From NCBI GenBank assembly GCA_937891015.1, contig CALAPY010000031.1, positions 1 to 34,008 on the forward strand: 34,008 nucleotides of DNA, read 5' to 3'. Origin of the DNA: UBA2108 sp002713215 (lineage in GTDB: Bacteria > Bacteroidota > Bacteroidia > Flavobacteriales_G > Salibacteraceae). A program made the translations under genes and the position numbers. Below the pieces are notes generated by a model. It was not told the origin of the DNA. It saw only the letters and a program-made list of their open reading frames with translations, and did not search any database. This document shows, piece by piece, positions 14,120 through 23,834 of the stretch; positions within the stretch are counted from its first letter, which is position 1, and each line of letters begins with the position of its first letter.

Positions 14120-16063
14120 ATGTCTGCACCTATGAAAACCCCAGGGGTTTACATCCAGGAACTGGATGCTTTTGGAAACTCTGTTGTTCCGGTACCTACC
14201 GCCGTCCCGGCGTTTATCGGCTACACAGGAAAGACTTCTTTCAATGGAAAAAGTCTATTAAACAAAGCAGTTAAGGTAACCTCCTTGGCTGAATTCTTAT
14301 TAATCTTCGGTAGCGAGCCTCCAAAGGTTCAATACTCCCTTAGCTCGAATGTTCTACAAGAGCGATTGGATGAACTTACGGCTGAAGCTGATTCTTCTGC
14401 AACGGCATTAACCAATGCCAAGGATGCGTTAACAAAGGCCGGCGGTGATCCAACTACCGTAAAAGCAACCAAAACTGCTGACGCAGAGGCTGCTGTAAAA
14501 GCTGCTCAATCTGCTTCGGACGCAAAACCAGATGATCCTGCTTTAAAAGCCGAAGTGGTTGCTCAACAAGCCTTATTGAACAGTCTTCAGGTTGCCGATA
14601 GCATTGCTGCATATAATGCTGACCCGAATATAACCGCCTTGAACGCAGCTCAAAAAGCAGTTGACACGGCAAATGCCGCTGCACCCAACAGTGCAACCGA
14701 CGCGCAAAAAAAGGCGCTTGCCGATGCGCAACAGACCTTAGCCAATTTGGTGGAAGATGCCGATTTCTGTACAGGTGGATATGCTTACACACTAACCGCT
14801 AAAACCATTAACTACAGAATGTACAGCAGTTTAAAATTCTTCTACGAAAATGGTGGAGGCGACTGCTACATAATGACCATTGGCACCTATGATTACTCCA
14901 AAAGCACTATCGGAGATACTTCCGGATTCTCAAGAGCGATCACTTTGCTGAAGAAAGAGACCGAGCCTACTATGCTGCTTATTCCGGATTTGGTAGAAAT
15001 TCAGGATCCATCTCAAGCGACCCTTGAAAAAAGATATGCAAGTGCATATTCTTTACAAGGTGAAATGATAAATCATTGCGGCGAAATGATGAATCGGGTT
15101 GCAGTTCTGGATATCCCCGGAGGTTATTCAGAGCCTTTAGTAGGAAAAACAAGTGTTGACCAGTTTAGGGACAGTGTTACTCCTACCCTTCCCAAATTTG
15201 CAAGTTATGCGGCTGCCTATTATCCCTGGTTACACACCACCGTGTATCAAACGGGCGATATCAGTTACCAAAACGTTGACCCTGCAAATTATGGTCAAAT
15301 AACTCAACTATTGACGATTGAATTTACCGATCCGGACAAAGGACTAAATGCAAACATGGCTAAAGCCTTTGCCATTTACGCCCAACAAGGAGCCTCAACA
15401 GACGCACTAAAACAAGCTGATGTAATCTTTCAAAACTTGAGCAAATCATACAAGTTGCTTATGACAACCATTATGTCAAAAATGAATTTGATTGCTCCAA
15501 GTGCCGGTATGGCTGGTATATACACGACGGTAGACAATAATGAAGGGGTATGGATTGCTCCAGCAAATGTTGCGGTTCAAAGCACCGTTGCTCCGTCCAT
15601 CAATATTGACCACGCAGCACAGGAAGATCTCAACATGCCTATTAACGGTAAGTCGGTTTGTGCCATTCGTGCTTTTACAGGACGAGGAAATCTGGTATGG
15701 GGCGCCCGAACATTGGATGGCAATTCAAACGATTGGAGGTACATCAATGTAAGAAGAACCTTGATTTACATCGAGCAATCTGTTCAAGATGCATCCAAGG
15801 CCTATGTATTTGCACCCAATGACGCAGGAACCTGGGTGAATGTGAAAAGCATGATTGGTAATTTCTTATTTGGCCTGTGGAAACAAGGTGGACTGGTAGG
15901 ACCAAAGCCTGCAGATGCTTATTCTGTTAGTGTTGGTCTGGGAAGTACCATGACGGGAGATGATATTCTTAATGGAATTATGCGTGTTGCTGTAAAAGTG
16001 GCTGTATCTCATCCAGCAGAATTTATAGAAATCACGTTCCAGCAACAAATGCAAAAAGCGTAG
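14120..16063 (+). CDS. Contractile sheath protein with a large Ala-rich insertion
   Basis: 647 residues. The N-terminus 'KTPGVYIQELDAFGNSVVPV' and 'AVPAFIGYTGKTS', the central 'FFYENGGGDCYIMTIGTYDY', and the C-terminal domain ('GRGNLVWGARTLDGN', 'WRYINVRRTLIYIEQSV', 'AVSHPAEFIEITFQQQMQ') are hallmarks of phage-type and eCIS sheath proteins (Pvc2/Afp2 class). Sheath subunits stack as hexameric rings and contract to drive the tube. Between residues about 77 and 215 there is an inserted segment rich in Ala (38 of residues 81-210), Asp, Lys and Gln, predicted as long helices; usual sheath proteins lack it. This is the only sheath gene in the cluster, whereas PVC has three. It starts 15 bases after the preceding gene. 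Confidence 0.95.
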   Translation: MSAPMKTPGVYIQELDAFGNSVVPVPTAVPAFIGYTGKTSFNGKSLLNKAVKVTSLAEFLLIFGSEPPKVQYSLSSNVLQERLDELTAEADSSATALTNAKDALTKAGGDPTTVKATKTADAEAAVKAAQSASDAKPDDPALKAEVVAQQALLNSLQVADSIAAYNADPNITALNAAQKAVDTANAAAPNSATDAQKKALADAQQTLANLVEDADFCTGGYAYTLTAKTINYRMYSSLKFFYENGGGDCYIMTIGTYDYSKSTIGDTSGFSRAITLLKKETEPTMLLIPDLVEIQDPSQATLEKRYASAYSLQGEMINHCGEMMNRVAVLDIPGGYSEPLVGKTSVDQFRDSVTPTLPKFASYAAAYYPWLHTTVYQTGDISYQNVDPANYGQITQLLTIEFTDPDKGLNANMAKAFAIYAQQGASTDALKQADVIFQNLSKSYKLLMTTIMSKMNLIAPSAGMAGIYTTVDNNEGVWIAPANVAVQSTVAPSINIDHAAQEDLNMPINGKSVCAIRAFTGRGNLVWGARTLDGNSNDWRYINVRRTLIYIEQSVQDASKAYVFAPNDAGTWVNVKSMIGNFLFGLWKQGGLVGPKPADAYSVSVGLGSTMTGDDILNGIMRVAVKVAVSHPAEFIEITFQQQMQKA

Positions 16064-16099
16064 TAATTAATCATTATTAAAAATTTAAAAATTTGAATT

Positions 16100-16558
16100 A
16101 TGTCAGACGGTTCAGTACAAGATAATGTGTGGCCATTACCGAAGTTTTATTTTACTGTAAAACTAGGCTCACAAGATAATACAGTATCATTTCAGGAAAT
16201 CTCAGGATTGGATACTGAAACACAACCCATAGAATATCGCCACGGCGATAGCAAGCAGTTTTCGACCATTAAAATGCCGGGAATTGCTAAAACGGGTAAT
16301 GTAACACTCAAAAAAGGAGTTTTTGTTAAGGACAACAACTTCTGGAAATGGTATGACGCCATTAAGATGAATACGATAAAAAGAGAAACCGTTACCATTC
16401 AATTGCTGGATGAAAAGGGATCTCCTACTATGACATGGACGTTGACCAATGCATGGCCTACTAAAATTTCCAGCCCGGATTTAAAATCTGATGCTAATGA
16501 AGTTGCGGTAGAAACCATGGAGTTGGCTCATGAAGGTGTAACCATTGCAAACGCCTAA
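16100..16558 (+). CDS. Inner tube protein (Pvc1/gp19-like)
   Basis: 152 residues, the normal length of a tail-tube subunit. Hallmarks are 'FYFTVKLGSQDNTVSFQEISGLDTE', 'IEYRHGDSKQFSTIKMPG', 'VTLKKGVFVKDNNFWKWYD', and 'TWTLTNAWPTKISSPDLKSD', all typical of the T4-gp19-like family that forms the hexameric rings of the tube inside the sheath. A 36-base AT-rich gap separates it from the sheath gene, the largest gap in the operon, so expression of this most abundant component might be adjusted there. It is 2 bases ahead of its paralogue. Confidence 0.95.
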   Translation: MSDGSVQDNVWPLPKFYFTVKLGSQDNTVSFQEISGLDTETQPIEYRHGDSKQFSTIKMPGIAKTGNVTLKKGVFVKDNNFWKWYDAIKMNTIKRETVTIQLLDEKGSPTMTWTLTNAWPTKISSPDLKSDANEVAVETMELAHEGVTIANA

Positions 16559-16560
16559 CC

Positions 16561-17025
16561 ATGAGTGAAGTATATCCCCCCGTTGCGTTTTATTTTCAGT
16601 TATCCTTTTCCGGGGTAACCGGTAAGTCCGATGCGTCTTTTAAAGAAGTATCGGGAATTGCATTGGAAAGGGGTATAGAGGAAATTACTGAAGGTGGGAA
16701 CCCCTATATTCATAGGGTTCCCACCCAGGTAAAATACACCAACCTTGTGTTAAAAAGAGGGCTGGTTGCCAAAGACTCAGCAGTTGCAAAATGGTGCCTG
16801 GATCCAACAGGAGGATTATCCCTGGGGCCAATTTCACTTACGGAAACTATGACAACAAAAACCATCGTTGTTAAACTGCTGAACGAACAGGGCACACCGC
16901 TTAAATCATGGAGTTTTGCTAATGCGTGGCCCGTAAAGTGGTCCATTTCAGACTTCAATTCCATGAATAACGAAATTGCAATTGAATCTATGGAATTCGC
17001 TTACAGTTATTTCAAAGTACTCTAG
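16561..17025 (+). CDS. Second tube-type protein (Pvc5-like, probable tube initiator)
   Basis: 154 residues, a diverged paralogue of the preceding gene: 'FYFQLSFSGVTGKSDASFKEVSG', 'YTNLVLKRGLVAKDSAVAKW', 'KSWSFANAWPVKWSISDFNSMNNE'. In PVC and Afp a second tube protein (Pvc5/Afp5) forms the first ring or rings that connect tube and baseplate. The gene order here (sheath, tube 1, tube 2, DUF5908, LysM, spike) matches pvc2-4/1, 5, 6, 7, 8, which supports the same role. It starts 2 bases after the first tube gene. Confidence 0.9.
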   Translation: MSEVYPPVAFYFQLSFSGVTGKSDASFKEVSGIALERGIEEITEGGNPYIHRVPTQVKYTNLVLKRGLVAKDSAVAKWCLDPTGGLSLGPISLTETMTTKTIVVKLLNEQGTPLKSWSFANAWPVKWSISDFNSMNNEIAIESMEFAYSYFKVL

Positions 17026-17036
17026 AATTATAAGCT

Positions 17037-17195
17037 ATGGCAATAGAAATTAGAGAATTAGTAATACGAGTTAAGGTTCAAGATTCGCCCAAGTCCAAGT
17101 CGGATAATATTGATGTAAGAAAAATAAAACAAGACATTCTCAAGGAATGCCGGCGAGAGATAAAAAAAGAGTTGAATCGAATGAATGAGCGATAA
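17037..17195 (+). CDS. DUF5908 small protein (Pvc6-like)
   Basis: A 52-residue gene fills what would otherwise be a 170-base gap. It begins MAIEIRELVIRVKVQD, which is the characteristic opening of the DUF5908 family encoded in PVC-type clusters (Pvc6 position), followed by a charged C-terminal helix ('KIKQDILKECRREIKKEL'). It starts 11 bases after the second tube gene, and the next start codon follows its stop immediately. Its structural job is not established; a chaperone or minor baseplate role is usually assumed. Confidence 0.88.
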   Translation: MAIEIRELVIRVKVQDSPKSKSDNIDVRKIKQDILKECRREIKKELNRMNER

Positions 17196-17867
17196 ATGCA
17201 TGATCGATTAAAAATAGCTTCATTTAAAGACAACAAGTTTTCTATTCCATTGGCTTGGAGTACGGTGTTTATTATTAACCCTGCTTCCTATACACATGAA
17301 CATAAGGTTGACTACAACGAAGATGTCCCCGTTGGCGCTCCGGGAACTCCACTAATGTTCAAAGGCATTCCTCCTGAAACCATTTCCTTTGATGTAATAT
17401 TCGATGCAACCGGAGCCATTGATGCTCCTACTCTATTGCCTGTAAGCAAGCTCCCGATTGGGGCACAAATTACCTTGTTCAAAAAGGTGTGTTTCGATTA
17501 CAATGGAGACATCCACGAGCCCAATTATTTGGTGATCAACTGGGGTACACTGGTGTTTAAATGTAAACTTACTTCGCTTAAACTCGAATACACCCTCTTT
17601 CAGCAAAACGGGATTCCGCTTCGTGCAAAAGCCTCCTGTTCTTTTGTAAAAGCCATTGATGCCTCCACCCTTTCAAAAGAAGCAAATAACAAATCCCCAG
17701 ACCTAACGCATTTAATAGAAGTACGGCAAGGCGATTCCTTGCCACTCATATGTAACAACGTGTATGGCGATCCGAGCTACTATATGGAAGTCGCCAGGTA
17801 CAATAAGATTGTCAATTTTAGAAATTTGGCTCCGGGAACCAAGCTCTACCTACCGCCAATAAAATAA
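17196..17867 (+). CDS. Pvc7-like baseplate/tube adaptor with C-terminal LysM domain
   Basis: 223 residues. The N-terminal part (about 1-160) resembles the 'contractile injection system tube protein' domain ('FIINPASYTHEHKVDYNEDVP', 'PPETISFDVIFDATG', 'LTSLKLEYTLFQQNGIPLRA'), and residues about 171-222 are a LysM fold ('IEVRQGDSLPLICNNVYGD', 'NKIVNFRNLAPGTKLYLPP'). In PVC/Afp the homologue (Pvc7/Afp7) links the initial tube ring to the spike; the LysM domain in this setting is like T4 gp53 and holds baseplate parts together rather than binding peptidoglycan. It is separated from the spike gene by 4 bases. Confidence 0.92.
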   Translation: MHDRLKIASFKDNKFSIPLAWSTVFIINPASYTHEHKVDYNEDVPVGAPGTPLMFKGIPPETISFDVIFDATGAIDAPTLLPVSKLPIGAQITLFKKVCFDYNGDIHEPNYLVINWGTLVFKCKLTSLKLEYTLFQQNGIPLRAKASCSFVKAIDASTLSKEANNKSPDLTHLIEVRQGDSLPLICNNVYGDPSYYMEVARYNKIVNFRNLAPGTKLYLPPIK

Positions 17868-17871
17868 CGAT

Positions 17872-19719
17872 ATGCCCAGCTCTCCGTTAGTTGAAGAAAC
17901 AAATGCATTTTCTTATGCGATATCATCGGGAGGAACACCTATTCCCGGATCGTATGAAGTGATGAGTATGAGCATAACCCAACAAGTGGGTGTTATAGGC
18001 TCTGCCGAAATAACATTTCGCGATGGAAGCGCAGAAAGCCAATCTTTCGAAATTTCGGATTCTGATGTATTTAAGCCGGGAGCCGAAATTGAAATTAAAC
18101 TAGGCTACAAATCGGATAACGACCCTATTTTTAAGGGAGTTGTCACCAAACAATCCATCAGGGTAGATAGCGGTAGTGTATCCAGTTTACAAATTACCCT
18201 CAAGGACAAAGCTGCCGAACTAACCAAGGGCAAAAAATCAACCATATACAGCAAAATGACCGATAGTGCTATAATGGAAAAAATCATAAATGATGCTGGA
18301 TTTACTCCAAAAGTGACCGCAACATCATTTGAAAATCCGCAATTGCCACGAGTAAATAGCACTGACTGGGATTTTATTAATACCCGGGCAGGACTCTACG
18401 GAATGCAGGTATCTACCAACGTTGATGAGGTAATTATAGCCAAACCTAATCCAACTGATGAACCTGAATTACAAGTTCAATTTGGCTATGACATGATCGA
18501 TTTCGATACCGAGGTAGACGGCAGTGATCAATATGAAGGAGTAGAATGCAGTGCCTGGAGTTCTGATGATCAGGATATGATTAAAGGAACGGCTGAAGAT
18601 CCAACCCTTAGCTCCATGGGTAATATCCCTGAGTCAGATCTGGAAGAAGTATTGTCCGCTGGAAAAATGGAACTTACTACTTCAGCAGGTTTAACTGAAG
18701 ATGAGCTTAAAATATGGGCCTCCGGAATATACGAGCGGTTGAGTTTGTCCCGATTTAAGGGAAATGTTACTTTCAATGGAACAGCCAAAGCCAAGGTTAA
18801 TTCAACCATTAAACTCCTGGGCCTGAGTGATCGTTTTAATGGCAATTCATTTATTACTGGGATCACCCACTCCATTGATGGAGGTAAATGGATCACAAAG
18901 GCCAATATTGGAATTGAACCAACATCATTTGCCGAAAAAAATGCGAGTTCAAGTCCGAGTTCATCGGGCATTATTCCTTCAGTTGCCGGCCTGCAAATTG
19001 GAGTTGTAACCAAAGTTGACTCGGACCCCGATAAAAAATTTAGAATTCAGGTATCGGTACCAGCCTGGGGCAAGGACAGCGATCCCGTGTGGGCAAGAAT
19101 TTCAACCTTCTATGCAGGAAATGGGATCGGCGCTTTTTTTATGCCCGAGGTTAACGATGAAGTGATTTTGGCCTTCGTCAATGACGATCCGACCGACATT
19201 GTAATTATGGGATGCCTCTACAGCAGCAAGAGTTTCCCTCCACCTGTTCCGCAAATTGATGAAAAAAACACCATTAAAACACTAGTTACTCAAAGCAAAC
19301 TACAGTTGAAATTTGATGATGACAAGAAGATTATAACGGTATTGACCCCTGGCGAAAATACCATGGTTATTAGTGATGAAGACAAGAATATTACGGTTCA
19401 GACCTCTGGGGGTAATAAAATGGTATTGAGTGATAACGATAAAGGAATTACCCTAACCGATCAGAATGGAAATCAAATACAAATGAACGATAGCGGTATT
19501 GTCGTAGAAAGCAAATCGGACCTGACGCTAAAAGCCGCACAGGGAGTAAAAATTCAAGGAGCAACCATTGAAGCTACAGGAGACCAATCGGTAAAGGCCA
19601 CCGGTGGCACCCTTAATTTAACAGGCAACCAAACAACTTCAATAACAGGAAACACAGAATGTACAATGACCAGCAGTGGTCAAACGAATGTAAAAGGAAC
19701 CATGGTAAACATTAACTAG
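17872..19719 (+). CDS. VgrG-like spike protein (Pvc8-like)
   Basis: 615 residues. Residues 1-350 correspond to the gp27/GpD-like hub ('SITQQVGVIGSAEITFRDGS', 'INDAGFTPKV', 'ITGITHSIDGGKWITKANIG'); about 375-460 are a gp5-like OB domain ('GVVTKVDSDPDKKFRIQVSV', 'GAFFMPEVNDEVILAFVNDD', 'IVIMGCLYSSK'); about 465-615 form a long repetitive strand region ('NTMVISDEDKNITVQTSGGN', 'LTLKAAQGVKIQ') that should wind into the triangular beta-prism of the needle. It forms the central trimer that ends the tube and pierces the target. No extra effector domain is fused. It directly abuts the gp25-like gene, and the separate PAAR-like tip is encoded at the end of the operon. Confidence 0.95.
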   Translation: MPSSPLVEETNAFSYAISSGGTPIPGSYEVMSMSITQQVGVIGSAEITFRDGSAESQSFEISDSDVFKPGAEIEIKLGYKSDNDPIFKGVVTKQSIRVDSGSVSSLQITLKDKAAELTKGKKSTIYSKMTDSAIMEKIINDAGFTPKVTATSFENPQLPRVNSTDWDFINTRAGLYGMQVSTNVDEVIIAKPNPTDEPELQVQFGYDMIDFDTEVDGSDQYEGVECSAWSSDDQDMIKGTAEDPTLSSMGNIPESDLEEVLSAGKMELTTSAGLTEDELKIWASGIYERLSLSRFKGNVTFNGTAKAKVNSTIKLLGLSDRFNGNSFITGITHSIDGGKWITKANIGIEPTSFAEKNASSSPSSSGIIPSVAGLQIGVVTKVDSDPDKKFRIQVSVPAWGKDSDPVWARISTFYAGNGIGAFFMPEVNDEVILAFVNDDPTDIVIMGCLYSSKSFPPPVPQIDEKNTIKTLVTQSKLQLKFDDDKKIITVLTPGENTMVISDEDKNITVQTSGGNKMVLSDNDKGITLTDQNGNQIQMNDSGIVVESKSDLTLKAAQGVKIQGATIEATGDQSVKATGGTLNLTGNQTTSITGNTECTMTSSGQTNVKGTMVNIN

Positions 19720-20184
19720 ATGAATAAAGACAAATCTTTTTTAGGCAGAGGCTGGGGATTTCCTCCTACGTTTTACAACGATGATAACGGAGGAATTGAC
19801 ATGGTTGAGGCAGAGGAAGACATTAAACAATCCCTGGAAATTCTTATGGGAACAAGTCTGGGAGAACGGATAATGCTACCGCAATACGGATCTGACCTTC
19901 AACGGTACTTGTTCGAGTCGATTTCCAATTCAAAAATTCACTTCCTCAGTGAGTTGATTAGAACGGCTATTATCAATTACGAACCCCGTATTATATTAAA
20001 CGAAGTTGTTATAGACCATTCCCAATATCAGGATGGCATTATCAGCATCAGGCTGGATTATTCCATACAAACAACCAACACCCGGTTCAACCTGGTATTC
20101 CCATACTACAAAGTAGAGGGTACCGATATTCCACAACTCTACCACAAGCAAGTAACCCAAAGTCTTAATAAAGGAGACCAGTAA
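19720..20184 (+). CDS. gp25-like baseplate wedge protein (Pvc9-like)
   Basis: 154 residues. The GPW/gp25 domain lies at about 35-140 and carries 'LEILMGTSLGERIMLPQYGSD' and 'LIRTAIINYEPRIILNEVVI', the signature of T4 gp25, which nucleates sheath polymerisation from the baseplate. The start codon follows the spike gene's stop without a gap. Its own stop overlaps the next ATG (TAATG), and AAGGAGA at 20171-20177 gives that downstream gene a good ribosome-binding site, a rare case of a clear Shine-Dalgarno in this window. Confidence 0.95.
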   Translation: MNKDKSFLGRGWGFPPTFYNDDNGGIDMVEAEEDIKQSLEILMGTSLGERIMLPQYGSDLQRYLFESISNSKIHFLSELIRTAIINYEPRIILNEVVIDHSQYQDGIISIRLDYSIQTTNTRFNLVFPYYKVEGTDIPQLYHKQVTQSLNKGDQ

Positions 20185-23100
20185 TGGAAATAAGAAGAAA
20201 TGGTACTTTAAGAAGCAAGAGGTCTGATAAGAACCTGTTGGAAAGTCCATTCAAAATAGATCAACGATCATTTTGGGATATACTGGGGTATATCGCTTCG
20301 TACCTGGAAACCGTTAACTATTACAATGTCGACAATAAAATAGATGGCAATTGGAAAAAGCTGCTTGAAGCCGATTCAGTCATATATATGGTTATCATAA
20401 TTAATGAACCACTAACCGATCTGGAGGTGATAATTAAGAGCCTGGCCAATGCCAAACGTAATAATCCTGAAACCGATCAGACGGTAATTGACGCACTTGC
20501 AACGTGGTACAACAAAATCAAGAAGTGGCATGAGCAGTTACGCAATTTAGGTGAAGACAAACTAGCACATAAAATCAATAATGTTATTGTCGACGTGCTA
20601 AACCAACAAAAAAGCAACCTCACCCCTTACAGAGAATATTTAAAAGAGCTTCAATACGTACCTGCTTCTGGTAGAAAAATTGACCCTAGCACTAAACCAC
20701 CTCCAATAGAAATTGATTTTACAGAAGTGCTACACAACTTTCTTCGAATAATAATCCATATTCAGGAGTTTACTAAAGAGTACTTGGAGCATCGAATTCT
20801 TTCCAGAAGCAATCACATGCCAAATAACGCAATGTACATTACGTTTACAATGCTTTATAAAACCATTCAGGAGAAGATCAACAACCTTTCCAGAAGCCAT
20901 TTGGATTTTTATTACAAAGAAGTTCTGCAACAGAAGAACTACAACGGAAAATCAACCGATGCTATAGTTGCATTCGAACTTAAACCTACAGTAAAATACT
21001 CGCAACTTAAAAAGGGCACCACCTTGTCGGCAGGCAAGCTCTTTGATAGCAAGGAAGATATCACTTTCGAGACCGTTAAGCCATTGGTTTTATATCAAAT
21101 TGAACTGGCGGAAATGCAAACACTCTTGTTCAACTCGAGTAAATACATTTCGGTAGGGACAGATGAACCATTGATCTCTTCCGTCCAAAAAAAAAAGCTA
21201 CTGGCAAAAGGCAAAGAGGCATCCTCCAGGGATGAATGGTTTGCATTTGGAGCCAACAAACAATCGGTACAAAACATACAAATTGAAGCGGATAAAGTAG
21301 GTGATGTTGGCTTCATTATTGGCTCACCGGTTTTAATCTTGAACGAAGGTCAGCGAACCATTGAACTTCAGGTTAACCTGGACAGCAATACTGGTCAGGA
21401 TGTTTTTTGGAAGTTGTTGAAACAGATACGAGACAACCGAAAAACAACCATGGACACGGTATTCTATCAGGTATTTAACAACAGCTTAAAAATTAGCTAC
21501 ACCACTAAAAAGGGTTGGGCGCAATTTCTAGGCTACAGTGTTAATTATGTAGATAACCAGGATTATTTCATTATTCAATTAGTTCTACACGAAACCGACC
21601 CTGCACTGGAAGCCAGTTCTAAAATTACGGAACAGCTCACGTGGCCTTCAATCAAAGTTGAGCTTAATGAGTATGCCCCGGTATATGCCTATTCCTTTTT
21701 TAAGGGGGTATTAATCGACAGCATAGACATTAACGTGGAAGTGAACCGGATAAAAAATGTTTCGCTCTACAATAACATTGGTAAAATGCCCCTGGATAAA
21801 TCCTTTGAAGCGTTTGGCCCTGTTCCGTTAAAGGGATCTTTTCTTATGATGGGATATCCCGAATTGTTTCAAAAGAAAATCGAAGGGCTAAACATTAATC
21901 TTGAATGGGAATCATTGCCTACTGATTTTGGTGGATTTGACACCTACTACGATGGATATTCACAACCCATAACCAACGAGTCTTTTCAGGTTGCTATAAG
22001 TGTACTTTCAAGCAGTTATTGGCTGCCAACCAATTCAGATGATATTTCCACCGTATCCCTGTTTCAAACAAAAGACTGCCTTACTCCACAAGGATATTCC
22101 AGTGTTCAGTTAGTCGATTCAAGTACCATAAACTTTGATGATTTTGGTAACCTGGTAACCTCACGAAATTTTGATTTAAAATCACCACTAACCTATTCAG
22201 CTGAAACACAAGACGGGTTTATTAAAATCACACTCACATCGCCCAGCTATGGATTTGGGGGAGATCTTTATTTTAAGGACTACACCAACATTGCCACCTT
22301 TAACGCAACCAATAAAGTACAAATTCCGTTACCTAATAAACCTATAGCTCCCAAGGTATCCGGCGTTACCATCTCATACAAAGCTTCGGATCGTTTAATA
22401 TTCAACAACGAACAATCTAAACCAAAAACACCATTTGAAAACCTGGGAGAAATGTTTCACATTACCCCCTTCGGTTTGCAGACGGCCATTACAAAAGGAA
22501 TAATTAGGAAAAGCACCTTGCTTTGCAACTTCGATTCAGAAGGTTATTTATTCCTGGGCCTGAGTGGTGTCAGCTCAAATACGGCAGTATCCATTTACTT
22601 TCAGTTTTTAAGATCAAGTACATCGGTAGAAGTTGAGAGCGACGGTTTAACGTGGGAATACTTTCTGGTTAATGGATGGCTTCCCTTTGCGGATGGAGAA
22701 ATAATTCGAGACGACACCCTAGGGTTTTCCAAATCAGGAATTGTGGAACTTATTTTACCGAGACTAGACGGACTTGGTAAAGAAGATAATTCTCTTTTTT
22801 GGATTCGCATTTCGACCAATTCAGGTGTTGAAAATTACCCCAAAATCAAGGGAATCTTTATGAATGCAGTTGAAGTGGTTTGTAACAGTACCGATTCCGA
22901 AGTTGTGGGACAAGTTGTTCCTAAGGATAAAATCACAAAACTGGTAGGCAAATTCCCCGACATTAAAAAAGTCTTGCAACCCACTGAGTCGGGAAATGGT
23001 GTTTTAGCAGAATCTGGAGATCAAATGTATACGAGAATTAGTGAGCGATTGAGGCACAAAGCAAGGGCAGTTTCAATTTGGGATTACGAGCGGTTAATTC

Positions 23101-23828
23101 TCGAGAATTTTGACCAGGTAAAAGTGGTTAAGTGTACCAATTTCAACAAATACTTTCAACAGGTACCAGGGAGAGTAAAAGTTATTGTATTAAGTAAAAG
23201 GTGGAGCGGGAATGAGCGTCACTATTTCAGCGAAAATGTTCTTTTTCAAATGAGGACATTCCTGCAACAACACGCAAGCTCTTTAATCGATATTGAAGTA
23301 GTTAATCCAAGCGTAGAATACCTGCTGGTAAATTGTATGGTTGAATTCAGGCCCGAGGATAATGGCGGTTATTATCTGAATAAACTCAACAGTGATATTT
23401 CGGATTTCCTCTCACCAGTTTCTGAAAGTGACAACGGACTTGGAGGTATAGGGGGAAGTGTAGTACCAACCATGATGGTCAGTTTTATAGAAAACTTACC
23501 CTATATCATGACCATTAAAAAACTATCGATTGAGCATATAGTGCGAAAGGGCCTTAACCAATTTAGTTTGGGAAAATTTGAACAGGGAAACCAGATAAAA
23601 GCAACAACGCCTTGGTCAATCCTTTCTCCTGTGAGTCAACATAACATTATCAGCGTGGTCGGAAATCAGGAGAACAACACAAAACTGGACCTTGGTATTG
23701 GCCACCTGGAAATTGGTTTGGATATGATTGTAGGAGATAACCCGGATGACAAAACAAAGCCTGATCCGAAACCAGAACCACAAGATACAGCCAACAATTC
23801 AATTTTTGTTTTCAAGCATAAAAATTAG
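20184..23828 (+). CDS. Baseplate J-like protein (Pvc11-like)
   Basis: 1214 residues. An N-terminal mainly helical region (1-250) is followed by a beta-domain with 'VAFELKPTVKYSQLKKGTTL', the pattern seen before the wedge core of large eCIS baseplate proteins, and a C-terminal core with 'YTRISERLRHKARAVSIWDY' at about 947-966, the most conserved motif of Pvc11-type proteins (gp6/baseplate J class). It forms the baseplate wedges that hold the hub and trigger contraction. The C-terminal tail is Pro/Asp/Lys-rich ('DDKTKPDPKPEPQDTANN'). It overlaps the gp25 gene by one base and is 6 bases from the next gene. Confidence 0.93.
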   Translation: MEIRRNGTLRSKRSDKNLLESPFKIDQRSFWDILGYIASYLETVNYYNVDNKIDGNWKKLLEADSVIYMVIIINEPLTDLEVIIKSLANAKRNNPETDQTVIDALATWYNKIKKWHEQLRNLGEDKLAHKINNVIVDVLNQQKSNLTPYREYLKELQYVPASGRKIDPSTKPPPIEIDFTEVLHNFLRIIIHIQEFTKEYLEHRILSRSNHMPNNAMYITFTMLYKTIQEKINNLSRSHLDFYYKEVLQQKNYNGKSTDAIVAFELKPTVKYSQLKKGTTLSAGKLFDSKEDITFETVKPLVLYQIELAEMQTLLFNSSKYISVGTDEPLISSVQKKKLLAKGKEASSRDEWFAFGANKQSVQNIQIEADKVGDVGFIIGSPVLILNEGQRTIELQVNLDSNTGQDVFWKLLKQIRDNRKTTMDTVFYQVFNNSLKISYTTKKGWAQFLGYSVNYVDNQDYFIIQLVLHETDPALEASSKITEQLTWPSIKVELNEYAPVYAYSFFKGVLIDSIDINVEVNRIKNVSLYNNIGKMPLDKSFEAFGPVPLKGSFLMMGYPELFQKKIEGLNINLEWESLPTDFGGFDTYYDGYSQPITNESFQVAISVLSSSYWLPTNSDDISTVSLFQTKDCLTPQGYSSVQLVDSSTINFDDFGNLVTSRNFDLKSPLTYSAETQDGFIKITLTSPSYGFGGDLYFKDYTNIATFNATNKVQIPLPNKPIAPKVSGVTISYKASDRLIFNNEQSKPKTPFENLGEMFHITPFGLQTAITKGIIRKSTLLCNFDSEGYLFLGLSGVSSNTAVSIYFQFLRSSTSVEVESDGLTWEYFLVNGWLPFADGEIIRDDTLGFSKSGIVELILPRLDGLGKEDNSLFWIRISTNSGVENYPKIKGIFMNAVEVVCNSTDSEVVGQVVPKDKITKLVGKFPDIKKVLQPTESGNGVLAESGDQMYTRISERLRHKARAVSIWDYERLILENFDQVKVVKCTNFNKYFQQVPGRVKVIVLSKRWSGNERHYFSENVLFQMRTFLQQHASSLIDIEVVNPSVEYLLVNCMVEFRPEDNGGYYLNKLNSDISDFLSPVSESDNGLGGIGGSVVPTMMVSFIENLPYIMTIKKLSIEHIVRKGLNQFSLGKFEQGNQIKATTPWSILSPVSQHNIISVVGNQENNTKLDLGIGHLEIGLDMIVGDNPDDKTKPDPKPEPQDTANNSIFVFKHKN

Positions 23829-23834
23829 ATCATT

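Noticed and set aside
14454..14792. 112-codon minus-strand frame inside the sheath gene
   Set aside because: It is the antisense shadow of the Ala-rich insertion; its His/Arg/Leu/Gln-rich low-complexity product is what Ala/Lys/Gln codons give on the other strand.
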